A stretch of DNA of 64,000 bases from Roseovarius gaetbuli (GCF_900172365.1 NZ_FWFJ01000004.1:89673-153672); one strand, 5' to 3'. Shown: positions 17,570 through 26,001, counted from the first letter of the stretch. Numbers and translations are program-made. Notes: a model not told the origin generated them from the letters alone.

Positions 17570-19141
17570 ATGTCCGACAACCTCTCGCGCAGCATGCTCA
17601 CCCGCAAAACCGTCATTGAAACCGAATACGGCGTCGTCGCCGCCCAGCATCGCCTCGCCGCCCAGGCCGGGGCCGATGTTCTGGCCGCCGGGGGCGATGC
17701 GGTTGATGCCGCCGTCGCCGTGTCCTTCGCCATCGGTGTGCTAGAGCCCTGGATGAGTGGTCCCGCCGGTGGTGGCGCCCTCATGCTCTGGCGCGCCGAA
17801 ACCGGCACCGCGCAGGCCCTCAACTACGGCATGCGCTCGCCCGCCTCGCTTGATCCCGCCAATTACCCGCTGACCGGCAAGGGCATCGCCGGTGATCTCT
17901 TTCCTTGGGAAGAGGTGCTCGATGATCGCAACGTTCAAGGCGCCACCGCCGTCGCCGTGCCCGGCCTTGTCGATGGCATGGGCCAGATGCACGACCGTTT
18001 TGGCCGCCTGCCCTGGGCCGATCTTCTCGCGCCCTCGATCGCCTTCGCCAAACAGGGGCTGCTGGTCGACTGGTACGCCGCCCTCGTCATCGCCTCAAGC
18101 ACCCGCGCGCTTGCCCAAGACCGCGACGCCGCCGCGCTATTTCTTGAGGACGGACAATGGCCGACCATCAGCGGCTGGACCGCTTTGGCCGAAAAACGCC
18201 TGGATCAGAGCCGCATGGCCGACAGCCTCGACCAGATCGCCCGCCACGGCGCGCGCACGCTCTATGACGGCGATCTCGGCGCCGCCATGGCCGGCGACAT
18301 TCAGGCCAAGGGCGGCTGCCTTACGGTCGACGACCTGCACGCCTACCGCGCCCAAATGCTCGACCCGCTTAGCTTTGACTATCGCAAAACCCGCTTTCAT
18401 GTCCCCCCCGGCCTGACCGCCGGGCCGACCTTCCAACAGGCTCTCGCCCTGATGGAAACCCGCGACATGCGCACCAAGCCAGAGGCCTTCGCCGCCTATG
18501 CCGAGGGCCTGAAATCTGCCTATGCCGCCCGTCTTGGCAAAATGGGCGACACCGGCGAAACCGAGCATGCCCCCGGCTGCACCACGCATTTCTCAGTGGT
18601 GGATCGCGCCGGCAACATGGTCTCGCAAACCCAGACCCTTCTGTCGATCTTCGGCTCTCGCGTGGTCTCTCCCTCTACCGGTTTCCTGATGAACAACGGC
18701 ATCATGTGGTTTGACCCAGTTCAGGAGCGCCCCAACTCGCTTGGCCCGAACAAGGCCTGCCTGATGAATGTCTGCCCGATCCTTGGCGAAACGGGCGAGA
18801 CCCGCTTTGCCTTTGGCGCCTCAGGTGGGCGTAAAATAGTCTCTGCCATGGCCCAAATGGCGTCTTTTGTCGCCGATTTCGACATGGATATCTCCGACGC
18901 CTTTCACCACCCCCGGATTGATGTCTCGGGCGGCGATACAATCGTCGCCGACGACACCCTGCCGTCCGAGGTTATCGAGCGCCTGCGCGCCGATCACCCT
19001 GTTCACACCACCCGGCGAAGCCCCTTCCCCTATGCCTTCGCCTGCCCTGCCGGCGTGATGCGGCTCGGCACGGCCAACTCGGGCTGTACCGAAATCATGT
19101 CGCCTTGGGGCGACGCCATAAACCAAGAGACACCGCAATGA
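17570..19141 (+). CDS. Gamma-glutamyltransferase-like Ntn hydrolase
   Basis: Protein of 523 residues in the gamma-glutamyltransferase family, whose members cleave autocatalytically before a Thr. The predicted nucleophile region is GCTTHFSVVDRAGNMVSQ near residue 342. The Gly-Gly pair of the family (GASGGRKI) is near 420. The stretch that in classical enzymes carries the two oxyanion-hole serines (PLSSMSP) reads CLMNVCP here, so the active site differs. There is no signal peptide, so it probably acts in the cytoplasm on the imported solute. It starts two bases after the ATPase gene and overlaps the peptidase gene by four bases. Confidence 0.8.
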   Translation: MSDNLSRSMLTRKTVIETEYGVVAAQHRLAAQAGADVLAAGGDAVDAAVAVSFAIGVLEPWMSGPAGGGALMLWRAETGTAQALNYGMRSPASLDPANYPLTGKGIAGDLFPWEEVLDDRNVQGATAVAVPGLVDGMGQMHDRFGRLPWADLLAPSIAFAKQGLLVDWYAALVIASSTRALAQDRDAAALFLEDGQWPTISGWTALAEKRLDQSRMADSLDQIARHGARTLYDGDLGAAMAGDIQAKGGCLTVDDLHAYRAQMLDPLSFDYRKTRFHVPPGLTAGPTFQQALALMETRDMRTKPEAFAAYAEGLKSAYAARLGKMGDTGETEHAPGCTTHFSVVDRAGNMVSQTQTLLSIFGSRVVSPSTGFLMNNGIMWFDPVQERPNSLGPNKACLMNVCPILGETGETRFAFGASGGRKIVSAMAQMASFVADFDMDISDAFHHPRIDVSGGDTIVADDTLPSEVIERLRADHPVHTTRRSPFPYAFACPAGVMRLGTANSGCTEIMSPWGDAINQETPQ

Positions 19142-20526
19142 CCCGCAGCACAGCAATCGACACTATTTCGGCCTATTTCGACGAAAATCGCTTCCAGTCA
19201 GAGCTTGCCGAGCTGGTCACTTACGAGACCGAAAGCCAAAATCCCGATCAGGCCCCTGAACTGACCCGCTACCTGAACCAGGCGATGCTGCCCCGCCTCA
19301 CGGCGATGGGATTCACCTGCAAGACCTATCCCAACCCCGTTGCCAATGCCGGCCCCTTCCTGATCGCCGAGCGGCACGAGGGCGATGACCTGCCGACCGT
19401 GCTTAGCTATGGCCATGGCGACGTGATCCGCGCCCAGACCGATCAATGGCGCGCGGGTCTGCATCCCTTCAAGGTCATTGAGGAAGGCGACCGCCTTTAC
19501 GGGCGCGGCACCGCTGATAACAAGGGCCAGCACCTGATCAATATCGCCGCTCTCGACGCGGTTCTGAAAACCCGTGGCGCGCTTGGCTTCAATTGTCGCA
19601 TAGTGATCGAAACGGGCGAAGAAACCGGCTCGCCCGGCCTTGCCGAATTCTTTGCCGCGCATAAGGAACAGCTCAGCGCCGATGTGCTGATCGCCTCTGA
19701 CGGCCCTCGCCTGCAACCCGAAACGCCGACCATGTTCATGGGCTCGCGTGGCGGGGTCACCTTTGATCTGATCGTCAATCTGCGGAACGGCGCGCATCAC
19801 TCGGGCAACTGGGGCGGCCTTCTCGCTGATCCGGCGATGATCCTGGCGCAGGCGCTGTCTTGCATCACCGATGCCCGTGGCCAGATCCAGATCCCCGAAT
19901 GGCGCCCCGATAGCCTGACCGATGATGTGCGCGCCGCTCTGCGTGGCCTGCCGATCGAGGGCGGCGATGGCCCGGCGATCAACCCTGATTGGGGCGAAGA
20001 AAGCCTGACCCCGGTCGAGCGCGCCTATGGTTGGAACAGCTTTGCCATCCTTGCGATGAAAAGCGGCGTGCCCGACGCCCCGGTCAACGCGATTTCCGCC
20101 CATGCCCGCGCCACCTGTCAGTTGCGCTATGTGGTCGGCACCACACCCGAAGACATCCTGCCCGCCCTGCGCCGTCACCTTGACACGCATGGCTTTGACA
20201 TGGTGCGCATTGAACCGCATGATCGCGGGTTTTTCCGCGCCACGCGGCTTGATCCGGGTCACCCTTGGGTCAAATTTGTTGCCGCTTCGCTTGAACAAAC
20301 CTCGGGGCAAGCGCCCCATATCCTGCCCAATCTGGCTGGGTCGCTGCCCAATGACTGTTTCACCGATATTCTTGGCCTGCCCACGGTCTGGGTGCCGCAT
20401 TCCTATCGCGGCTGTTCGCAACATGCCCCTGATGAGCACGTTCTCAAACCGGTCTGTCGCGACGCGCTGCGCCTTATGGCGGGTCTATTCTGGGATATAG
20501 GCGAGGGTGGCACGCCTGCGGGCTGA
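19138..20526 (+). CDS. M20-family metallopeptidase
   Basis: Cytoplasmic dinuclear zinc peptidase of 462 residues. Metal ligands are visible in order: His in SYGHGD near residue 102, Asp in GRGTADNKGQ near 132, and the Glu-Glu pair in ETGEETGSPG near 165. A dimerisation domain is inserted after about residue 200. The ATG at 19138 overlaps the end of the gamma-glutamyltransferase-like gene (ATGA). Position in the transporter operon suggests it cleaves a dipeptide or acyl-amino acid brought in by the ABC system. The exact substrate cannot be read from sequence. Confidence 0.88.
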   Translation: MTRSTAIDTISAYFDENRFQSELAELVTYETESQNPDQAPELTRYLNQAMLPRLTAMGFTCKTYPNPVANAGPFLIAERHEGDDLPTVLSYGHGDVIRAQTDQWRAGLHPFKVIEEGDRLYGRGTADNKGQHLINIAALDAVLKTRGALGFNCRIVIETGEETGSPGLAEFFAAHKEQLSADVLIASDGPRLQPETPTMFMGSRGGVTFDLIVNLRNGAHHSGNWGGLLADPAMILAQALSCITDARGQIQIPEWRPDSLTDDVRAALRGLPIEGGDGPAINPDWGEESLTPVERAYGWNSFAILAMKSGVPDAPVNAISAHARATCQLRYVVGTTPEDILPALRRHLDTHGFDMVRIEPHDRGFFRATRLDPGHPWVKFVAASLEQTSGQAPHILPNLAGSLPNDCFTDILGLPTVWVPHSYRGCSQHAPDEHVLKPVCRDALRLMAGLFWDIGEGGTPAG

Positions 20527-20551
20527 GGACCACTTCGCGTGGTTTACCCTC

Positions 20552-20583
20552 AAGGGCGCTCAGAGGGACCCTCTGGCGCCCTT
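20552..20583 (+). terminator. Hairpin after the transporter / peptidase operon
   Basis: Arms AAGGGCGC-CAGAGGG and CCCTCTG-CGCCCTT form a long stem with one mismatch and a one-base apex just after the peptidase stop. There is no strong T run (only a TTTAT stretch further on). It probably marks the operon end. Confidence 0.55.
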
Positions 20584-20959
20584 AGAGGTGATTTATCCTC
20601 GCTCCTGAAAGTTGATTAGGTTCATAAGGGTAGAAATCTTAACGCGCATTATTTGGCTATTTTGCACATTACTCTGACATACGTGATTTCACGGTCAAAA
20701 AGCGGTCCTCAAATCAGCTCGGCAGGTCCGGGATATTGCGCGGGGATTGTCAGGAAAAGCTGATCGGAACCCGACCCGAGCCCGTCAAAAGCATCCCAAA
20801 GATCCCTCTTCTGCCTGCTACAAACCCCGGAGGAGGCTTTCACATTCCTTGGAACCGCAAGGTCTGGGCTGATCGGCACGCAAGATCGGCATAAACTTGC
20901 TTTCGACCCGAAATTATCTAGTTTTACCAACTACTTTCCTTAATTGAAGACCGGCAAGA
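20584..20959. other. Non-coding gap before the Fic gene
   Basis: AT-richer than its surroundings. No convincing gene is seen; a 73-residue minus-strand frame at 20709-20930 has no family signature. It probably holds the promoter of the Fic gene and marks the border between the transporter operon and the replication module. Confidence 0.5.
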
Positions 20960-22153
20960 ATGTTGGAAACGCCGACCAGAATAAAACCCTGCTTCTTTGA
21001 GGAGCATATTCCCACAGAATTGGCAGACCTTTCGGTCGACATTCAGAGGGAGGCCACTGGATTGGGACTGGGGCTGCACCCGGATAGCGCAGCCGAGCTT
21101 GCGGATCTCGTCCGCGTGATGAACTGCTATTACTCTAACCTGATCGAGGGCCACAACACGCGACCTCGCGACATCGAACGGGCGCTTGCCGACGCTGAGC
21201 TTGAAGAAGAAATCCGCCCCCTCGCCCTGGAGGCCCGGGCTCATGTCATCGTTCAACGCGCCATTGACGAGATGCACCGCAAAGGCACCCTGCCCTGCCC
21301 CACCTCCGTCGAATTCCTGACCTGGGTTCATAAGAGCTTCTACGATGAGATGCCTGACGAGTTTCGGATGATCGAACATCCCGATGGGACGCAAGAGCCG
21401 ATCGTTCCTGGACGCATGCGCCAGGACAACGATCGTGACGTCGCGGTGGGGCGCCACCTGCCCCCTTCATCATCTCGCGTCGCGGCGTTCATGGATCATT
21501 TCGACAAGAGATTTCAGGTTGCGGCACGATCATCCAGCGGGCGCATTATTGCGATCGCCTCGGCCCACCATCGGCTGAACTATATCCACCCCTTCCCAGA
21601 TGGAAACGGGCGTGTCAGCAGATTGATGTCGCATGCCATGGCTTTCACCGCCGGAATTGGCGGCCAAGGGTCGTGGTCTGTGTCCCGTGGCCTGGCGCGC
21701 GGTTTGACGGATCGCGGTGAGTACAAGCGGATGATGGATTTGGCGGACAGTCCACGACGTGGAGACGGCGGGAATCTGTCACAGGCGGCACTCAAGACGT
21801 TCAGTGAATGGTTTCTTAACGTGACGCTCGACCAGATCATGTTCTCGACTAAGCTGTTCGACCTCGGAGGGCTGGACAAACGCTACCGACGTCTCGTTTT
21901 GGATACCATCGACGACAAGGGTGCGCCCGATCTGATTTCTGCCGTCCTTCGGTATGGCGCTCTGGATCGTGGGGACGCGCAAGTCGTTCTCAAGACGTCC
22001 GAGCGTACGGCACGCAATACACTCAGCAAATTGACGGCCGCCGGATACCTGAAATCTGTTTCTCCGAAGACGCCGGTGCGGCTGGCGTTCCCATTGGACT
22101 ATCGAGAGCGCCTCTTCCCTAATCTCTTTGGCGATGTTGATCTGGCCGGGTGA
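20960..22153 (+). CDS. Fic-domain protein, probable AMP transferase with self-inhibitory helix
   Basis: Protein of 397 residues with the Fic catalytic motif HPFPDGNGRVSR near residue 213, complete with the His, the Asp-Gly-Asn-Gly-Arg core. An N-terminal helix carries SNLIEG near residue 56, which fits the inhibitory (S/T)xxxEG pattern, so this is a class II-like Fic protein that restrains itself. A winged-helix-like C-terminal region (SERTARNTLSKLTAAGYL) follows near 357, as in Fic proteins of the DUF4172/HTH type. Such proteins transfer AMP or another nucleotide monophosphate to targets. It lies next to repABC with no separate antitoxin gene. Confidence 0.88.
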   Translation: MLETPTRIKPCFFEEHIPTELADLSVDIQREATGLGLGLHPDSAAELADLVRVMNCYYSNLIEGHNTRPRDIERALADAELEEEIRPLALEARAHVIVQRAIDEMHRKGTLPCPTSVEFLTWVHKSFYDEMPDEFRMIEHPDGTQEPIVPGRMRQDNDRDVAVGRHLPPSSSRVAAFMDHFDKRFQVAARSSSGRIIAIASAHHRLNYIHPFPDGNGRVSRLMSHAMAFTAGIGGQGSWSVSRGLARGLTDRGEYKRMMDLADSPRRGDGGNLSQAALKTFSEWFLNVTLDQIMFSTKLFDLGGLDKRYRRLVLDTIDDKGAPDLISAVLRYGALDRGDAQVVLKTSERTARNTLSKLTAAGYLKSVSPKTPVRLAFPLDYRERLFPNLFGDVDLAG

Positions 22154-22258
22154 TGCGAGCTCGCGCCGAATTGGCTATGAGAGAGCCCTTATTGGTCGGG
22201 GATTGTGACGGATTTCTCGGTATGTTTATAGAGACTGGTTAGCTTTAGGTGTTGTGAC

Positions 22259-22274
22259 GTCCACCGTGGTGGAC
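22259..22274. repeat. Palindrome copy 1, candidate partition site
   Basis: GTCCACCGTGGTGGAC. All pairs are complementary except the central one (14 of 16 bases symmetric). It differs from copy 2 at one base. It lies 179 bases downstream of the repC stop region. Confidence 0.65.
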
Positions 22275-22435
22275 GTTCTCTGTTTCTATCTGGAGAGATT
22301 GCACCGAACGTTTGATCTAATTGTGAACTTTCATCCTGGCCTCTAGATTGAGTTATGTTATCGAGCTTACGCTTGATTTTCAAAGGCGCCACAATGCTTG
22401 CCGAATACCAGGCCGAGTGGGTTTGCACGATATGT

Positions 22436-22451
22436 GTCCACCGCGGTGGAC
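22436..22451. repeat. Palindrome copy 2, candidate partition site
   Basis: GTCCACCGCGGTGGAC, a perfect 16-bp palindrome placed immediately after the repC stop codon (repC ends at 22453). Rhodobacterales repABC replicons carry replicon-specific palindromes of this size as RepB binding sites; assignment here is by analogy. Confidence 0.7.
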
Positions 22452-22452
22452 G

Positions 22453-23508
22453 TTAAGTCGCGCGCGTTTCGGCTTTTGACAGACGTCTGATCAGGGACGC
22501 AGGATCGAACTGATCTTGCCTTTGGCCCAAAGTAATACTGTGGAAATATGCTCCAAAGTCTCTGATGCGCTTACCAAGCTGAAGTATGATAAAGATTGCA
22601 CATGATGCTTTGCGTGCTCCTATGGCATTCTTTGCTTTTTCGAATGTTTCTGGGTGAATACCCATCATTGGTGCGAGAGTTCGAGCATGGCTTTCGATGT
22701 CAAGCCAACTTCTTAGCTCACTGGTTGTGAAGGATGTCGCTTGATCGCAAACCGTTGTTAGCAGTCGTGGTTCGAACGTTTCAACATCTTGAGCGCCTTC
22801 TAAATCTTTTTTTACTTTTACAGACCTAGATTGATGCCGGACAGTTTGTCCGTCATTGACGGGCAGTATCACCGTTTCGGGGGTGTCTGCCGCGGTGGAC
22901 AAACGCCGACATTCTTCATCCGCAGCGGCGAGTAGCGCACGATATTCAGGGAGACTCAGCTTTCTGCGTAACGCTTTGCGAACGCGCTGGATGAATGGGT
23001 TCTCAGGATATTGTTCTTCGAGATGAGCCAGCTTTGTCAGGATCTGTTTGCGAACAAAGATCTGGTCGCGTCGATTATGCTCTATCTCCTGTGCGAGGGT
23101 TAAAAGCTCGCTGGCACGTTGGAGCAGGGGGGCCAGTGACAAGCCGTAGCTGATACACTCACCACCAGATGAGCGAACGCGGTAGCGCTTGCGGTTCGAG
23201 CTATCATTGCGCTTGATGAAGCCAAGTTCAACAAATCGGTTGATGTGCCTACGAAGTGTACGTTCGTCGATCCCGCCAACGCGTTGGCAGATCGAGTTGT
23301 TGGAGGCGAAAACTGTTTCGCCGTGACCCGGCTTCAGGAAGCTGAGCATTGCTTGGAGTGTATGAATGTGACCTGGGCGAAGGCCAAATAGGCTGCGGGC
23401 GTCTCTGAGAGCTCTGAAGATGCTCCAGATGTCTGTCTCGGATGACGTCGTTGATTTGGGTGCTGCTATAGCACCAGCGGTTTCGATCGATAGTTGTGTG
23501 AATGCCAT
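22453..23508 (-). CDS. repC: RepC, replication initiator of a repABC replicon
   Basis: Replication initiator of 351 residues, the third gene of the repABC module. The N-terminal half has a winged-helix pattern (ASNNSICQRVGGIDERTLRRHINRF near residue 68) typical of RepC, followed by the RKRYRV wing. The origin of such replicons lies within repC itself, often in an AT-rich stretch; the stretch around 22600-22830 is AT-richer than the rest. An internal near-copy of the palindrome lies at 22885-22900. It is separated from repB by a 238-base gap that holds a candidate antisense RNA. Codon use is less GC-rich than in the sox region. Confidence 0.9.
   Translation of the reverse strand: MAFTQLSIETAGAIAAPKSTTSSETDIWSIFRALRDARSLFGLRPGHIHTLQAMLSFLKPGHGETVFASNNSICQRVGGIDERTLRRHINRFVELGFIKRNDSSNRKRYRVRSSGGECISYGLSLAPLLQRASELLTLAQEIEHNRRDQIFVRKQILTKLAHLEEQYPENPFIQRVRKALRRKLSLPEYRALLAAADEECRRLSTAADTPETVILPVNDGQTVRHQSRSVKVKKDLEGAQDVETFEPRLLTTVCDQATSFTTSELRSWLDIESHARTLAPMMGIHPETFEKAKNAIGARKASCAIFIILQLGKRIRDFGAYFHSITLGQRQDQFDPASLIRRLSKAETRAT
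22885..22900. repeat. Degenerate palindrome copy inside repC
   Basis: GTCTGCCGCGGTGGAC differs from the perfect copy at two bases. It lies inside the repC coding region, where repABC replicons may also carry partition sites. It could be chance similarity in coding sequence. Confidence 0.35.
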
Positions 23509-23609
23509 GTTATGTGAACAAGGACCATTGGGCCCAATACTTCCCCGGCTCTTCCCACGATTTTATGTGAGAAAAGGCAATAAAAAGAGGTCCACCGAAT
23601 CGGTGGCAC

Positions 23610-23638
23610 TTGACCGTTTTGTTGGAGGTTGCTACATC
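23610..23638 (+). promoter_or_regulatory. Candidate promoter of a repB-repC antisense RNA
   Basis: TTGACC (23610-23615), a 17-base spacer and TACATC (23633-23638), reading opposite to repC. The -35 matches sigma-70 consensus at five of six positions; the -10 is weak. Placement fits the ctRNA promoter of repABC replicons. Confidence 0.4.
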
Positions 23639-23644
23639 ATAGAT

Positions 23645-23698
23645 GCTAATCAGACGATGAGGGCTCTCCAGGGGAAACTTTGGGGGGCTCTTTTCTTT
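23645..23698 (+). ncRNA. Candidate countertranscribed RNA controlling repC
   Basis: The repB-repC gap of repABC replicons encodes a small antisense RNA that limits RepC synthesis. Here the plus strand has a promoter-like pair ending at 23638 and a hairpin at 23659-23692: GAGGGCTCTCC pairs with GGGGGGCTCTT (with several G-U pairs), followed by TTCTTT. The predicted transcript would be about 55 bases, within the usual range. A second small dyad (CCACCG-aat-CGGTGG) lies just upstream at 23592-23606. Seen: hairpin plus T run in the right place and orientation. Inferred: the function. Confidence 0.5.
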
Positions 23699-23746
23699 AT
23701 GGTCTTCGCTGCTCTCCTCTGTTCGTGTTTTTCATTATGGCCAGGG

Positions 23747-24715
23747 TCAGGACCCCGTGCCATGCTCATTCCGCCATTCTTCGAAGAGCTGCTTGAGCGT
23801 CGCCTCTGCGCGCTTTTCGAACCACTGGCTGAATTCCGGATTGTCCTTTCGGGCGACTTTGACGGCTATCGCCTTGTCATCGATGGCAAGTGTCCCGACG
23901 TAGCTGCCGTTCTCATCATTGACGACGGTCGTTGTGCCGCGACTCGTCGACTTTGCAGCGCCTCGGACTTTGCTTGAGCATGCCGCGTACACCGCGTTGA
24001 ACTTTTCGGAGCTAGGCGTATCGCCGGGCAGGGTGGCGATTGTTTCACCAGCTATTTCCACTAGGTTCGCCTTCTCAGAGAAAGCGGCCAAGTCACCCCA
24101 CTGTCGCCGCCCGATACCGTGGGCTGGTCCGATGAGATGAATGAGCTGAGCGGGCAACTGCTCGATGACAACACGGTGGTTCGATACACCTTGCCGCGTC
24201 AACCCAAGAGCATCCTGGATAACGCCCGGTTTGTACCCGGCTTCTTGCATCTCTTTGATAAACAATGATTTTTCAATGAATGATGGATCCAAACGAAGGT
24301 TGTTTTCCTGGCCTTGCGCAATCAACGAGGCATCGTCGTCCAATGTCCGCACGATTGCCTTGACCGCCCCGCCAACCTTTCGGATCGCGGCAAGCCTGCG
24401 CCGACCGTAGACAATGCGGTATCGGTCCGGCTGGTTCGAGGGTCGGACCATGATAGGCACTTGCTGGCCATGCTTGCGAATGCTCTCGGCCAGCTCGTCG
24501 ATGCTGCTATCTTCCAGCACCAATCGATCTCTCAGGCCATCCATGTCGATCTGCGCAGGGTCGATGTCTCTAATCGAGTTGGCTGTTATCTCGCGAAGCG
24601 AGTCACGCAGCCCACCGACAGAGCCTGATAGCTTCGCAGGTTTTGCTGGGGCAGGGGAGGGGGCTGCTGCCTGCTGATCGTCTTTTGGAGGTTGGTTGAA
24701 AATGTTCCGGGCCAT
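23747..24715 (-). CDS. repB: RepB, ParB-like partition protein
   Basis: Partition protein of 322 residues. A ParB/Spo0J nuclease-like domain is visible from about residue 55, with the segment YRIVYGRRRLAA near 108, followed by the DNA-binding helix-turn-helix region around residue 165 (GVIQDALGLTRQGVSNHRVV). The ATG at 24713-24715 overlaps the repA stop by one base (TGATG), so translation is probably coupled. RepB would bind the palindromes near repC and, with RepA, segregate the replicon. Confidence 0.93.
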   Translation of the reverse strand: MARNIFNQPPKDDQQAAAPSPAPAKPAKLSGSVGGLRDSLREITANSIRDIDPAQIDMDGLRDRLVLEDSSIDELAESIRKHGQQVPIMVRPSNQPDRYRIVYGRRRLAAIRKVGGAVKAIVRTLDDDASLIAQGQENNLRLDPSFIEKSLFIKEMQEAGYKPGVIQDALGLTRQGVSNHRVVIEQLPAQLIHLIGPAHGIGRRQWGDLAAFSEKANLVEIAGETIATLPGDTPSSEKFNAVYAACSSKVRGAAKSTSRGTTTVVNDENGSYVGTLAIDDKAIAVKVARKDNPEFSQWFEKRAEATLKQLFEEWRNEHGTGS

Positions 24716-25914
24716 CAGCGACGCCCCCATGCCATCTGGATCGTTTGCTCAAGCTCGTCGGCGACGCCGTTTACGCTGGTCAGAGCACGATCAATCGTTT
24801 TTCTAATGAACTGGCTCGGGTCAACCTCATAGACGGTCTGCTGGGTCATTCCAGCGTCTGAGATTGCTGTCGACTTCAACATCGGCTCTGTCATGACCTG
24901 ACCGGCGAGAATTGATCTCAAGTACCCAGCCATTTGGGTCTGCGGGCCGTCCGAGGGCTCATACCTCGTGATCAGGAACTTGACAAAATCCCAGGTAACC
25001 CTTCGCCCGATGGCTTCTTCGACGGCCTTCACCGTCTCTGACGCAAGCTTCAGGAACTGGCTCATCGACGCAATGTCGAGCATCCCCGGGACAACCGTCA
25101 CCAGAAGGCCGGTGGAGGCCGCCAAAGCAGTCAAAGTGAGAAAACCCAGTTGTGGCGGGCAATCGATCAGGACGATGTCATAGTTGGATTCAACCTCTTC
25201 CAAGGCGAGAGAGAGACGCTCAGCAAATATGGGCTGTACCCGACGTGCGAGTGCATTTGCCGTCTCGGTCTCGTACTCCGACAACATCAATCCAGCCGGA
25301 ACCATGTCGAGCTTATGAAAGTATGTTTTCTGGATGACCTCTGAGAGGGGGACTTGGTCCTCATATCTCAGGGCGTCATAAATCGTGCCGCCATCGGCGA
25401 ATTCAAGCTCGGGCCGGAAACCGAAAAAAGTGGTCAGACTGGCCTGCGGGTCAAGGTCCAGAACGAGCACACGGTAACCGCGCAAAGCATATCGTTGCGC
25501 CAGATGGATAGTGGCGGTTGTCTTGGATGAGCCACCTTTGAAGTTGACGACCGAGATGACTTGAAGCCGATCGCCGTCGACACGCCCGGGCCGGTAGGCG
25601 CCAGCGTTCTTCCCGGTTCTACCAAGAATATCGCGCAGGTTATCAACCTCTTCGGCCGTATAGAACCTATGCCCGCGATTGTCTGTGTGAACTTCTGGAA
25701 AGCTGCCGTCTTTGTGACGATTGCGGAGGTTGGACGTGCTGACGCGCAGCAATCCGGCAACTTCAGTTGAGCTGAACCACCTTAAGGATTTTCGTTCTTC
25801 GGGTTCGAACGCGATTTTCATCTGGCGATCCAAAGATTCGGCCAGATTGTCTGCAAACGCCCCGATATCAGAAGAGCCTATACCTTGTGCGTATCCAACG
25901 TTACGATCATCCAT
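24715..25914 (-). CDS. repA: RepA, ParA-like partition ATPase and autorepressor
   Basis: Partition ATPase of 399 residues. An N-terminal helix-turn-helix region (STEVAGLLRVSTSNLRNRHKDG near residue 50) is followed by the deviant Walker A box VVNFKGGSSKTTATIHLA near residue 122 and a Walker A' segment (LVLDLDPQAS). It is the first gene of the repABC operon and, in this family, also represses the operon by binding upstream. A long inverted repeat lies about 40 bases before its start. The start is the ATG at 25912-25914. Confidence 0.94.
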   Translation of the reverse strand: MDDRNVGYAQGIGSSDIGAFADNLAESLDRQMKIAFEPEERKSLRWFSSTEVAGLLRVSTSNLRNRHKDGSFPEVHTDNRGHRFYTAEEVDNLRDILGRTGKNAGAYRPGRVDGDRLQVISVVNFKGGSSKTTATIHLAQRYALRGYRVLVLDLDPQASLTTFFGFRPELEFADGGTIYDALRYEDQVPLSEVIQKTYFHKLDMVPAGLMLSEYETETANALARRVQPIFAERLSLALEEVESNYDIVLIDCPPQLGFLTLTALAASTGLLVTVVPGMLDIASMSQFLKLASETVKAVEEAIGRRVTWDFVKFLITRYEPSDGPQTQMAGYLRSILAGQVMTEPMLKSTAISDAGMTQQTVYEVDPSQFIRKTIDRALTSVNGVADELEQTIQMAWGRR

Positions 25915-25954
25915 GTACTGCCGCCTAGTCTTGGCCCTTATTAAGGCTCTTGGT

Positions 25955-26001
25955 CATTCTGACGGCGTACAGCGTGTCTGACGCGTTTTGCCGTCAGAAT
26001 G
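25955..26001. promoter_or_regulatory. Inverted repeat upstream of repA, candidate RepA operator
   Basis: Perfect 12-base arms CATTCTGACGGC (25955-25966) and GCCGTCAGAATG (25990-26001) with a 23-base spacer, 41 bases before the repA start. RepA proteins repress their own operon through such dyads near the promoter. It could also act as a partition site. Confidence 0.6.

Larger units (their letters stand above)
22154..22452. other. Gap between Fic and repC carrying two palindromes
   Basis: About 300 bases with no gene. It holds two copies of a 16-bp palindrome (22259-22274 and 22436-22451), the second abutting the repC stop codon. Position and symmetry fit partition sites of Rhodobacterales repABC replicons. 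Confidence 0.6.

Noticed and set aside
22154..22452. Possible small antitoxin gene for the Fic protein
   Set aside because: No open frame with a ribosome site is present on either side; the Fic protein carries its own inhibitory motif, so none is needed.
23420..23977. Plus-strand frame of 185 codons across the repB-repC gap
   Set aside because: Shadow of repB and repC ends; the gap itself is better explained by a small antisense RNA.
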